From Mytilus trossulus (lineage: Eukaryota > Mollusca > Bivalvia > Mytilida > Mytilidae), in the NCBI RefSeq assembly GCF_036588685.1, contig NC_086375.1, forward strand, positions 9,293,916 to 9,357,915: 64,000 nucleotides of DNA, read 5' to 3'. The notes beneath the pieces are model-generated. The model did no database searches. It was not told where the DNA came from and saw nothing but the letters and a program-made list of their open reading frames with translations. Positions within the stretch are counted from its first letter, which is position 1, and every line of letters begins with the position of its first letter. Below, one piece after another: positions 11,201 through 19,508 of this stretch. Position numbers and translations under genes: made by a program.

Positions 11201-13285
11201 AAATTAACAGAAAAGGGTCGCGAATACTTGTGGACAGAGGAGTGTCAAGATGCGTTTCAGACATTGAAATCCAAGCTCCTCGAGGCGCCAATACTGTCAC
11301 ATCCAGATTTTTCGAGACCTTTTATACTTGGAGCAGTCCTGTCCCAGGAAATAGACGGAAAAGAAACGGTTATTGCTTATGGTAGCCGTACACTTTCGAA
11401 GACCGAGCGTAAATATTGCGTCACTCGAAAAGAGTTACTCGCCGTAGTTCATTTTGTTAAGCATTTTAGGCATTTTCTGTATGGAAGAACGTTTGTTGTC
11501 AGAACTGACCATAGCTCTCTGCAGTGGTTAATGAATTTTAAGAACGCAGAAGGACAGCTTGCGAGATGGCTTGAAGTCCTTAGTTCGTATAACATGAAAA
11601 TTAAGCACCGACCTGGAAATCAACACAGAAATGCTGATGCACTTAGCAGAATGCCATGTAAACAATGTGGCTTCGAACAAGACTGGGAGAAGAAACTAGT
11701 ACGTGTTAATGTTGTCACACAAGCACCACCTATAGAGGTGAACGAATCAGCTATCTGTATAAATGATGGGAGTGATGAAAATAAGACGCTGTTGGTACTA
11801 CAACAAGAGGATGAAAACATATCATTGATAAAGAGTTGGGTATTAAATGGCAAGAAACCGCTTTTCAAAGAAATTGGGGAATGTAATTATGCAGTTAAGA
11901 GTTTATGGTCGCAATACGAAACATTGAAAGTTGATAACGGTTTATTGTGCAAGGAGCAAAGCACGGGAGGCAAACTACGCGTCATCGTACCCATGAAAGA
12001 AAGGCGCGTCGTTTTACAGCAATGCCATGACAATAAGACATCGGGACATCTTGGGATAAGAAAAACATTAGGAAGATTAAAAGACAGGTTTTATTGGCCT
12101 GGAATGCGTCGTGATGTGGTGGCCTACATAACAGGATGTGAGACTTGTGTAAGAAGAAAGGGCCCACAAAAACGAAAGAGAGCGCCAATGCAGATTCAAA
12201 GGTCAGGCTTCCCTATGGAAAGGATAGCAGTCGACATTTTGGGCGAGTTGCCAAAAACCGCCAACAACAATAAATATATACTGGTGATAGCTGATTACTA
12301 TACAAAATGGACAGAAAGCTTTCCCATGGAGAACATGGAAGCATCGACGGTTGCAACTATCATAGTAACAGAAATTATTTGCAGATTCGGGGTACCTACA
12401 CTGATTCATTCAGATCAAGGAAGGCAGTTTGAGAGTGAGCTTTTCTCTGAAATGTGTAACCTCCTACAAATCAGCAAAACCCGTACAACCCCATATCACC
12501 CACAATCCGATGGTATGGTTGAGAGGTTCAACAGTACTCTAGTAAAAATGCTAAGTGCGTACGTGGACGAGCATCACACAAACTGGGATCAGCTTCTACC
12601 TTATGTGATGATGGCTTACAGAACAGCTGTACACGAAACAACCGGCAGCACTCCGAACCGTATGATGATGGGAAGAGAAGTAGCTACTCCTGTAGATATT
12701 ATGTACGAACTCCCAAGGGAAGTGAAGTCTATTCCAGCTAACAAGTGGGTATGGGAGTTACAGGAAAGAATGGAAGACGCCCACCAGTTTGTACAGAATC
12801 ATGTTAACAGAGAAATGCTTCGGCAGAAGCAATATCATGACAAACATTTAAGTTGGAATAAATTTAATAAAAATGATAAAGTGTTTGTTTTCTTTCCTGT
12901 TCGTAAGCTTGGCCAATCCCCTAAGTTTACAAGTTATTGGCGGGGTCCCTTTAAAGTGTTAAAACAATACTCAGAGGTAACATACCTAGTTAATTGTGGC
13001 AGAAAGGGTCGACCACAGGTAATACATGTTGATCGCATGAGACAATGCAAGGATCAACGTTTGTTAGGTGAACCATTACTAGGTGAGCGTTTACAAGGGC
13101 TCGAGCCGTCAAATCAGGTATCCGAAATGAACGATCGAGCCCAAGTTGTTGACGAAAGCGCCCCAATTGAATTTGATTTTGAGAATAGATATGAGACCAT
13201 TGAACAAGACGAACACATTAATTTACCAAGATTAAGACGGGAAAGGAAGCCTCCCACTTGGTTAAATGATTATGTTCAAGATTAA
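8237..13285 (+). CDS. Gag-Pol polyprotein of the Ty3/gypsy element
   Basis: 1,682 residues in one frame without a gag/pol frameshift. Seen: a gag capsid-like helical region (about 155-290); one CCHC zinc knuckle (C383 to C396); aspartic protease DTGA (460-463); reverse transcriptase from about 732, with YLDD at 885-888; RNase H with E1066, D1091 and D1134; integrase with an HHCC finger (H1264, H1271, C1301, C1304), a DD35E core (D1333, D1393, E1429) and a GPF motif (1570-1572); and a basic/proline C-terminus. Odd: at L1031/G1032 the beta-strand segment that carries the first RNase H catalytic aspartate in this family is absent, about nine residues short and in frame, so RNase H is probably inactive. 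Everything else looks intact. It acts in the cytoplasmic particle and then in nuclear integration. The ATG at 8237 is the first after the primer site. Confidence 0.95.
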   Translation: MDKYNELGQQISLLEEELSDRMQTLMSQGPSANLYSTPKIPVKDLSDSGIIQTRHGDFMQDTHRASIGTDRNVPTPEVPRLYGPFAIKTDDKGARPKEKTTQKTHTTKKEAGTEAMPIPDVSPILREELRQNKQVRNTNSADKPSHGKTRREIKLANYDGTSEWSDFKSHFDACAVINNWDDQEKGLYLATALRGQAQGVFSDLPTEKRMDYTTLIKALQERFSPPNQTELYRVQLKERRQKASESLPELGQAIRRLVNKAYPNAPSEVRETLAREQFLDSLVDSEMRIRIKQSRPENLNQTICLAVELEAFYKAERKYDTGRGHLRATCTEPNESYDKMVKMMEDFSTKIVSLQKDLDNFKSDMTRKDSDINMPGWKDKIQCYNCGRFGHFRNECRAPKKPYNGSNGRGNGAVRPLHYNSRHRRMERRKINVGTDASNMEAGAYIDVAVHNQPTKFLIDTGATVTLVSHALFYRIQKKERPELEPITQVIISANGTELSIAGKGMFCIEIGQDKFIVEALVADISIDGILGLDFMKKNNCKIDLQQETLQCKSNTYPMAFSGKIGCYRISAAEDISIPPGTEAFARGRINDYDTLTSKLQIGIIEPCEKFVKRDNALLAKTLVEAREHVPIRLLNVSNNVTTIRAGTIVGEISPVEDVITMTENTRKEHKNPKLDNELQKLVNEASSHLTEKQRHQVTNCLQQYKSLFALSDNDLGCTSIVRHRINTGTNYPVKQPPRRTPVAMRDEIDKHIDDMLERGVIEPSEGPWSSGIVLVKKKDGSTRFCVDYRRLNDLTVKDAYPLPRIDDSLEQLAGNKWFSTLDLCSGYWQVEVEESDRPKTAFATRRGLFQFRKMPFGLACAPATFERLMERVMAGLQWNICLVYLDDIIVVGRNFEEMLTNLRQVFDRLIDAGLKLKPKKCSLFAKSVSFLGHVISEDGVATDPQKVEVIKQWSEPKDVSELRSFLGLCGYYRRYIENFAGIAKCLHKLTEKGREYLWTEECQDAFQTLKSKLLEAPILSHPDFSRPFILGAVLSQEIDGKETVIAYGSRTLSKTERKYCVTRKELLAVVHFVKHFRHFLYGRTFVVRTDHSSLQWLMNFKNAEGQLARWLEVLSSYNMKIKHRPGNQHRNADALSRMPCKQCGFEQDWEKKLVRVNVVTQAPPIEVNESAICINDGSDENKTLLVLQQEDENISLIKSWVLNGKKPLFKEIGECNYAVKSLWSQYETLKVDNGLLCKEQSTGGKLRVIVPMKERRVVLQQCHDNKTSGHLGIRKTLGRLKDRFYWPGMRRDVVAYITGCETCVRRKGPQKRKRAPMQIQRSGFPMERIAVDILGELPKTANNNKYILVIADYYTKWTESFPMENMEASTVATIIVTEIICRFGVPTLIHSDQGRQFESELFSEMCNLLQISKTRTTPYHPQSDGMVERFNSTLVKMLSAYVDEHHTNWDQLLPYVMMAYRTAVHETTGSTPNRMMMGREVATPVDIMYELPREVKSIPANKWVWELQERMEDAHQFVQNHVNREMLRQKQYHDKHLSWNKFNKNDKVFVFFPVRKLGQSPKFTSYWRGPFKVLKQYSEVTYLVNCGRKGRPQVIHVDRMRQCKDQRLLGEPLLGERLQGLEPSNQVSEMNDRAQVVDESAPIEFDFENRYETIEQDEHINLPRLRRERKPPTWLNDYVQD

Positions 13286-13419
13286 AGTAAAAGAAAATAT
13301 AAATAAAAATAGAAAAAAAAATATGAATGAATGAAACGTTTGTAGAAAGTATAACTGTACATAACACTTAATTTTGTATATACATGTATATATTTACAAT
13401 GAGTTCTCTTATATTACAG

Positions 13420-14196
13420 ATGGCTAACACAAAGAAGACACCACGGGAAAGATGGAGGTGTCCTGTTTGCCAAGTACGGTTCCAAACAGAAAAGGAGTTG
13501 GAGGATCATGTTATAGCATGTGCAAAGAGAAGGTCTTCAGAAGAAGAGTACTTGTGTGATCTGTGTCCTTACGCAACAAGCAGGAAGAGTGACTTCACAA
13601 GGCACCAGAGGAGGAGACATGCAGCATCCTTGTCAGTCATAGATGATACCGATAGTGAATGGGAGAAACAAAACCCAGGCACACTATCGGATGTCCTTGG
13701 AGAGCCTACAAACAAGAAAGGCACAACAAGTAAATCAGTGATGGTTACAGGATCGCTTATCAAAGGCAGAGTAGTTAGGAAAAGCACGTCTCCTCTACCA
13801 GTGGCTACTTCTTCAAAGAAGAGATTACTAGAAACCCTTAAGAGTTCATTAGGACCACAGCCAATAGCCAAGAGATTTACATTGCCGAGGTTGCCAACCA
13901 CAACCGCAACTGTAGTGGTACCTCCTGTGACAAACTCGTTTCTGATACCGAGAATGATGGATACTGATTCCGATGACAGTTCTGTATCAAACCCATCACC
14001 ACTGTTGTTCTCGTCATCACCTATGGACTTAAGAACTGTTACGACAACTACGACTGGAACCATCCCAAGCCTTGTGCCAGCACAGGTTGTCAGGCCAGTA
14101 GTTACCCCTGGATTGATGCTGGTTGAAAGAAGAGTGGTTAGAAGATATAAGGAAAACGGAAAAGATGTGGAGGAAACTGAAATCTGGAAAAGATGA
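13420..14196 (+). CDS. ORF3: two-zinc-finger protein encoded inside the gypsy element
   Basis: 258 residues from the ATG at 13420; an in-frame ATG at 13384 is possible. Two zinc fingers lie at the N-terminus: C14-x2-C17-x12-H30-x3-C34 (C2HC) and C46-x2-C49-x12-H62-x4-H67 (C2H2). Next come an acidic/serine patch with basic clusters, a long Thr/Ser/Pro/Val-rich region, and a basic C-terminus (RRVVRRYKENGKD). It lies 134 bp after pol and well before the 3' LTR, where envelope-like or accessory genes sit in other LTR elements. ATATTACAG immediately before the ATG is a good splice acceptor, which suggests expression from a spliced RNA. No signal peptide or membrane segment is present, so it is not an envelope. 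A nucleic-acid-binding role is likely from the fingers; the target is unknown. It could be a captured host zinc-finger gene. Confidence 0.8.
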   Translation: MANTKKTPRERWRCPVCQVRFQTEKELEDHVIACAKRRSSEEEYLCDLCPYATSRKSDFTRHQRRRHAASLSVIDDTDSEWEKQNPGTLSDVLGEPTNKKGTTSKSVMVTGSLIKGRVVRKSTSPLPVATSSKKRLLETLKSSLGPQPIAKRFTLPRLPTTTATVVVPPVTNSFLIPRMMDTDSDDSSVSNPSPLLFSSSPMDLRTVTTTTTGTIPSLVPAQVVRPVVTPGLMLVERRVVRRYKENGKDVEETEIWKR

Positions 14197-15032
14197 AGTG
14201 ACAGGTGACAGAACTAAGCATACAAATACCATAGCCAGGAAGGCTTGACTGAATTATTCAGTGATCAGTCCGACGGGATGCGTTTTCTGATTGCTCTATC
14301 GTGTGATTTATTTACAAGTGAGTGTTCGCGAAGAACAGACAATACAGATATTTAGTTACTTGTTAAAGGAAAAAGATTTCCAAGAAATTATGAAAACTTT
14401 TGTGTTTTATTGTTTATATATAATGCCTTGTTTCTTTGAATATATAACAATGATGTCCGTCGGATGGGGACGTTAAATCCGAGGCCCCGTGTTCAAGGAG
14501 TACCACGCTTTGTGCACGTAAAAGATCCCTCTCAACAAGCTCTTTGAGTGGTCCATAAGTGGCCGGTTGTTAGGCAAAATTATTTCATACATGTTTTGGC
14601 TTTGTGATGTTTTCGGTGGTTTTCAAATTTGCTATTTGGCTTGTTGGTTTTCATGGTCAAAATTACTTGTTCAAAAATCTGTCAGCATGCATATTTGAAA
14701 TACAGATGGAAAATGATTTAAGGGTTCTTAGGATAAAGTTAACTTCTAAAGTTGATGCCCATGTTAAGTAATAGTAAACAGTTGAGTGGGAATCTTGTCA
14801 TGTCGGGTAGATTATACATCTACGAGTTGTTCTAGTGGGTAGTTACTGAATAAGTAACAGTTGTTTTGGTGATTAGTTACTGAAGAAGTAACAGTTGTTT
14901 AATGATATTTAGAATTGTGGTTTTTGAATGACATGGCTCGAGGCAATACCCGTAAAGAGTTTGGGACTGAAAAATGTCCACTTGATGTAGATGTGCTCAA
15001 TTGATTTTGGTAAATGCAGGGACGCATTTCTT
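14197..15032 (+). other. 3' untranslated internal region of the retrotransposon
   Basis: About 840 bp without a convincing gene. It includes the SINE-like domain at 14456-14551 and AT-rich sequence with repeated AGTTACTGAA(T/G)AAGTAACAG(T)TGTT words at about 14840-14900. Confidence 0.6.
14456..14551 (+). repeat. Domain shared with the tRNA-derived SINE at 59588-59950
   Basis: TCCGTCGGATGGGGACG, TAAAT, CCCGTGTT, CCAC and TGCACGTAAAAGA occur in this order and spacing. The minus strand of the SINE (about 59697-59796 on the plus strand) has TCCGTCGGAAAGGGACG, TAAAT, CCCGTGTT, CCAC and TGCACGTTAAAGA. The tRNA-like part of the SINE is not present here, so only the domain is shared. Confidence 0.7.
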
Positions 15033-15046
15033 GGAGGCGTGGGTAA
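15033..15046 (+). other. Candidate polypurine tract (weak)
   Basis: GGAGGCGTGGGTAA directly precedes the 3' LTR, the expected place for plus-strand priming. It is interrupted by pyrimidines, so it is a poor tract. Confidence 0.45.
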
Positions 15047-16035
15047 TGTGATGAATTTGCAAACTTACCTAGTTCTTGCTTATTTTATAATCCGATTGTA
15101 AAGTCCAACAGAAAGAAATATCATTCATTCCCTTCATTTATTTACACATTGTTTTACTTTCACTTTCGATTTGTTTACATTTTACTGGGTGAGTAGTAAT
15201 TGTTTTGGGGTCAGGAATTGACCTATAAATCCGGAATTCCCACGATCATGATCAGTTGTTACAAAGTATATAACCGTCACAATAATGCTTTGTTATATCA
15301 TATATGCTTAGGTGTTGTAAAACGTTTTAGTGATCAAGTCGTTTTTGGAATAGTCTATTGTATGGACGAGTTTACAATTTACTATATATACCAAGGTTTT
15401 CACAGTTTACGTTGTTCTGGGTTTAGAATTCAAGCCGAGCAGTTGGATACAAGAGAAGAAGAAAGGTGAGATTAATCTATAGTTCTGAATAAGAATTATA
15501 AGCAGTGGTCCTGAATAAGGAGCCAATTGATTAATTCAGTATTGCTGCTGAAGAAGCAGTGGCTTCAGAAAGAAGCATTGGCGGTATACAAAATAAAGCA
15601 TTTCCAGTGGTCCTGAGTAAGGAGCCAAGTGATTAAATAAGTATAGCTGCTGAAGAAGCAGTGGCTGCAGAGAGAAGCATTGAATAAGAGCAAAGAAGTG
15701 ACCAAACAGTCCAACACACGCACTGGCCCAAATAAAGTAGATATAAAGCAGTGGCTACAAGTAAAGCACTGGCTCAGTATATTAATAATTCGTTGCTTTT
15801 AGAAAGTTAGAAAGCACTGGCTAAGCAAAAGTATATCAATATATTAAATCATCCTTGGCATTTATCGTCTGATACCCAAAGCCTACTTAATTTTGACGCC
15901 CAACACCAATTAAGGGAATCCGAATATTCAGTTGATAAAATAACGCTACCAATTCTTGAGCCTTGACTGTATCCAGAGAAACGACTCTGGTACGAAACCC
16001 AGAGTAACGCAGTTGCGTACCCCCGGTACGTGACA
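15047..16035 (+). repeat. 3' LTR
   Basis: Same length (989 bp) and ends as the 5' LTR, with no difference seen by eye. It is followed by AATA and a short (AT)n run. Confidence 0.95.
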
Positions 16036-16510
16036 AATATATATATATTTTTGTACATGGCTCAAAACCAGTTCTCAGCCACATACAAAAAAGTTTTTAT
16101 ACTGCAATCAGCTATTTTACTATACAGTACAGATAAAGCTATACGTATAAACATTAGCTTTATACGTCAATGACCCCAACTAACCTATAAGCCCCGCCTC
16201 CTTATTGTATTTCATCAACAACGTTACGTCACGACCATGACAACGTAAAGTAACAATGGTCAAACCTTTATGAATTCAAACTTTTATGTCTTCAAATTAG
16301 TTATTTATTTACCATGATTATCAAATGTTATTAATTAAGTTCATTTTCCCTTTCTAATTTCTTAATATGTCAATGTCTTATCACCTGGACTACGCTCATA
16401 GGGAAATACCCCAAAATGGTACCCCAAGAGGGAAATTTCAAACACATTTTTTAACAATTTTTGTTAACAATTTTGTTCATTTAAATTTTTTTTTACGATT
16501 TCAGTATAAA

Positions 16511-16656
16511 GACAATATACGTATATTGTCTTGAAATATGAAATTTATTTGTATTCGGCACGAAACGGGAAAATGCTCGGTAGAACCTCGCATTTTCCCG
16601 TTTCTAAGCCTCGTACAAATAAATTTCATATTTCAAGACACTATACGTATATTGTC
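16511..16656. repeat. Fold-back element, arms about 66 bp
   Basis: The left arm 16511-16576 and right arm 16590-16656 are near-perfect inverse copies around a 13-base loop. Each arm also contains the small palindrome CAATATACGTATATTG. Non-coding. Confidence 0.8.
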
Positions 16657-16714
16657 TAAATATTTTCCTGACATTGACCTAATATTGTATATTTAACTAT
16701 TGAAGCGTGTTATG

Positions 16715-16880
16715 TTACCCAGTTATCTATTTATAGATGAATCGATAATCACAGGTAAGCGTATTATATTAGTTATTGGACATTTTACATACCTGTAGAA
16801 ATTCCTTTTACAGAGCACCGGCCTTACATATATTTGGGGTAAGATAGTGTTTTGACTTGCTATATAAACACTTAAAGCAA
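16715..16880. repeat. Third copy of a block that precedes each TRIM-like gene
   Basis: GTTATTGGACATTTTAC, CCTGTAGAAATTCCTTTTAC and CAGAGCACC match 28385-28575 and 45187-45380. In all three places the block lies 2-3 kb upstream of a TRIM-like gene, so it marks the start of the first, partly preserved duplication unit. Confidence 0.65.
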
Positions 16881-17389
16881 TAAATGTAAAAATACAATAG
16901 AAACCTGGTTGCTGTCCTTGTTATCACATTATTAAGGCCATTGTAAAATCGGTTGAGGATTATAATTCTTAAAGATATGCCCTTCTTGTAACAATAATGT
17001 ATCATTTATAATGTTTACAAAATTGAATTAAAAACAAATTGGACCAAAAAAGGATTTGGCACCATGCCTTCCTGACCTTCTTACATAAAAACTTGTTCCT
17101 CAGTAATTTTACTTGATAAAACAATGTTTTTGCAGATGTTAAAATAATACATTATGTTCAGACAATCTCTGAATATTAAAGTTTTTCAATGAAAATTACT
17201 TGTTTGGCGAAATACTTGTCGACATAATAAATAACACTCTGCAGAGCACAGCCTAATGCGATCCTCAATAGTTTGGACAAGTATGAACACAATGTTTAAG
17301 CTTGATACAGCTCTGACTTTGGGCTGTCATTAAATATTCGACACAGTTTATGTTTCTGACACAAAAAAATTGTAGTCAAAGAACTTAAC

Positions 17390-18830
17390 GATTTGAAATT
17401 GAACATTCTTCTTTAAATCTATTGTCCAAATCTAAATACATGGTTAGATTTAGCATACCAAACAAGATGTAATTGTAACAGGATGCTGTTACGAAGTCTC
17501 CCAAACAAACTTCCTATAATAAGCCATTCCCATTGTCCCATATTTTATTAGATTTTTTTATTATCCCATACAAGAATATATATATGGTTTAGAGGTTGGG
17601 ATGTCTACTGTTTACAAGTTTTCAAACAGAAGGGTGTGGGGTGACCCAATGGACTCATTCTATATTTGGTTTGATTTGTTTTATCATCCCGTAGAATAAT
17701 ATATATGATTTAGGGTGGACTATCCAAATATTGCTTTGACATCTTAGGGTACTGGGTAACATTTTCATAAAGTTTCATCCAGTTGGGTCTCATAACCAAG
17801 AGTTAGCATTTTTGATATTTTAGCTGTTTCCATGGTAACGGCAGCCAGTTTAAAAATTCCAAAGTCAAACTACAATTCAGCACATGCTAGTTACTATTCC
17901 TGTGAAGTTTCTTCCAGTTTGGAACACTTTTTTTACCATTCCTGAAAGAAAAATAAGGAAAAAAGAAACGTAGAATAACAATACGTCACCCTAACTCCGT
18001 TGTGGGTGCCATCATAAGAACTGACTAAAAACAGTTAGTCTCCAAATTTTGTTTGGAAGACTTAATAACGACAACATGAAAAAAATTATTTCCAACCAAA
18101 CAAAGCCGGGACCAAATTGACAACTGTGCCCAAAATCCAAAATCGTAGTACACGGTTTAGATTTAGCTTATCAAATTAAAGCACTGCATATATTATTTTT
18201 GTTGATGTAAAAAAAAGGTTTACTATGAAACCATGTTTTGAACCAACTTAAAAACTAGGCCTAAATTCAAAAATATAAAAACATGTATAGATTTTATTAA
18301 ATTAAAGAACACCAATATTTACTTTTTATTAAAAGCAAACTTAGTTTAACCCTGTGAACCTTAATGTGGAACAATTTGAAAACCGGGCCCAAAATCAAAA
18401 CTTTAAATACTTAGTAAGATTCAGTATATATTTTGGACAAATTTGGACCCTCTACATAGGAATATGCCAAGTCAGGAATATGACAGTTGTTATCCATTTG
18501 TTTGATGTATTTGGGCTTTTGATTTTTTCAATAGATTATAGGAACTTGCCGTTTTGAATTACTTTGGAATACACTCGTTTAGTGATTTTACTTTTTAAAC
18601 ATTTGTGGACAAATTTAAAAAAGACGGGACCAGTATTAAAACTATAAATACACAGTTAGATTAAACACATGACCGAACCCAAATAACCTCAATGTTTTGT
18701 TAAATCAAAGTTTTATTATGAACCTTTTGGACCAATTTGAAACCAACCCTACAATAAAAAATCTAAATACATGGTTAGATTATCATTTAAAGAACCCTAA
18801 GAATTCAATACTTTGAATGAAACTCAGTTG
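17390..18830 (-). repeat. Degenerate tandem repeat, same family as 60925-61970
   Basis: Recurrent words AAATCTAAATACATGGTTAGAT, CAAATTTGGACC-like and GGGCCCAAAATC (as ACCGGGCCCAAAATC or similar) appear every 100-200 bp. They are the inverse of the words at 61.5-61.9 kb (TGAATCTAACCATGTATTTAGA). Non-coding and strongly decayed. Confidence 0.5.
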
Positions 18831-19480
18831 AAATTTGTCAACAAATAAACAACATAGTAGTATACAACGTATTAGTAAAGTATTGACGTTTTGTCCCCTT
18901 TTCACTAAAAAAAATAAATGACGTTAACACCTAAACTAAATCAAAACCTTTCTGGAACCTTGTGGTACAATTGCATGAAGGTCCATACGCTTAAATAAAA
19001 GGTAAATGTTATTAAACAAGAAAATACTTCCTCTTGGCTTAATTCCTAAACATTAAGAACACTAACCATCAAAATAATCCTAACCTTCTTTTTGCGGTAT
19101 GAAACTTTGTTGTACAATTTCATACGATCCATTCTCTTATTCCCAAGCTATTGTCTGATAGCCATATGTCTCCAAACGAAGAGGCAGATGGTATGATACA
19201 TCGCAAACATTTTGCATCCCATTTAAGTGTTCGAAAGGAAACCTTTATAGGAAAGGCTAGCTCTGGAATATTATAACAATCAGGAGATATATACTGTAGA
19301 CTATATTTAGGTAGGCATTGCTGAAATACAAGGAAATGGAGAGTTCATAATTGGAAGCAGAAATTATCCGTTTTTTCATAAGGTAGACTTATTTGTTTTA
19401 TGTAAGTGTGTTTTCTCTCTTTGCCAATTCAATTTTTGTTGATAGTGCAGTTTGCATGTATCATTTGATATTTTTTCTCC
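18831..19480. other. 5' flank of the first TRIM-like gene
   Basis: No gene. About 19235-19300 resembles the reverse-transcriptase-derived repeat found at 22540-22885. The last 50 bases share GCAGTTTGCAT and TCATTTGATATTTTT with the flank of the third TRIM-like gene, so the duplication includes the promoter side. Confidence 0.5.
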
Positions 19481-19508
19481 TCTATATTTCAGAAATTAAA
19501 AGAGAAAC

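Larger units (their letters stand above)
7184..16035 (+). mobile_element. Complete Ty3/gypsy LTR retrotransposon with an extra zinc-finger gene
   Basis: An 8,852-bp element flanked by the 4-bp duplication AATA (7180-7183 and 16036-16039). Order: 5' LTR, tRNA-Leu primer-binding site, gag-pol in one frame, zinc-finger ORF3, long 3' untranslated segment, weak polypurine tract, 3' LTR. Both LTRs are 989 bp, begin with TG and end with CA, and I see no difference between them, so the insertion should be recent. The domain order PR-RT-RNaseH-IN with a GPF motif places it in Ty3/gypsy (Metaviridae). The tRNA-Leu primer site recalls molluscan elements such as Steamer, but clade assignment needs a tree. 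The RNase H lacks a catalytic segment, so this copy may depend on others to move. Confidence 0.95.

Noticed and set aside
13569..14063. 164-codon antisense frame opposite the zinc-finger gene
   Set aside because: Low-complexity V/S-rich product that mirrors the Thr/Ser/Pro/Val-rich part of the sense gene; no independent support.
7184..16035. Envelope gene in the LTR element
   Set aside because: The only frame after pol has zinc fingers and lacks a signal peptide, membrane anchor or cleavage site.
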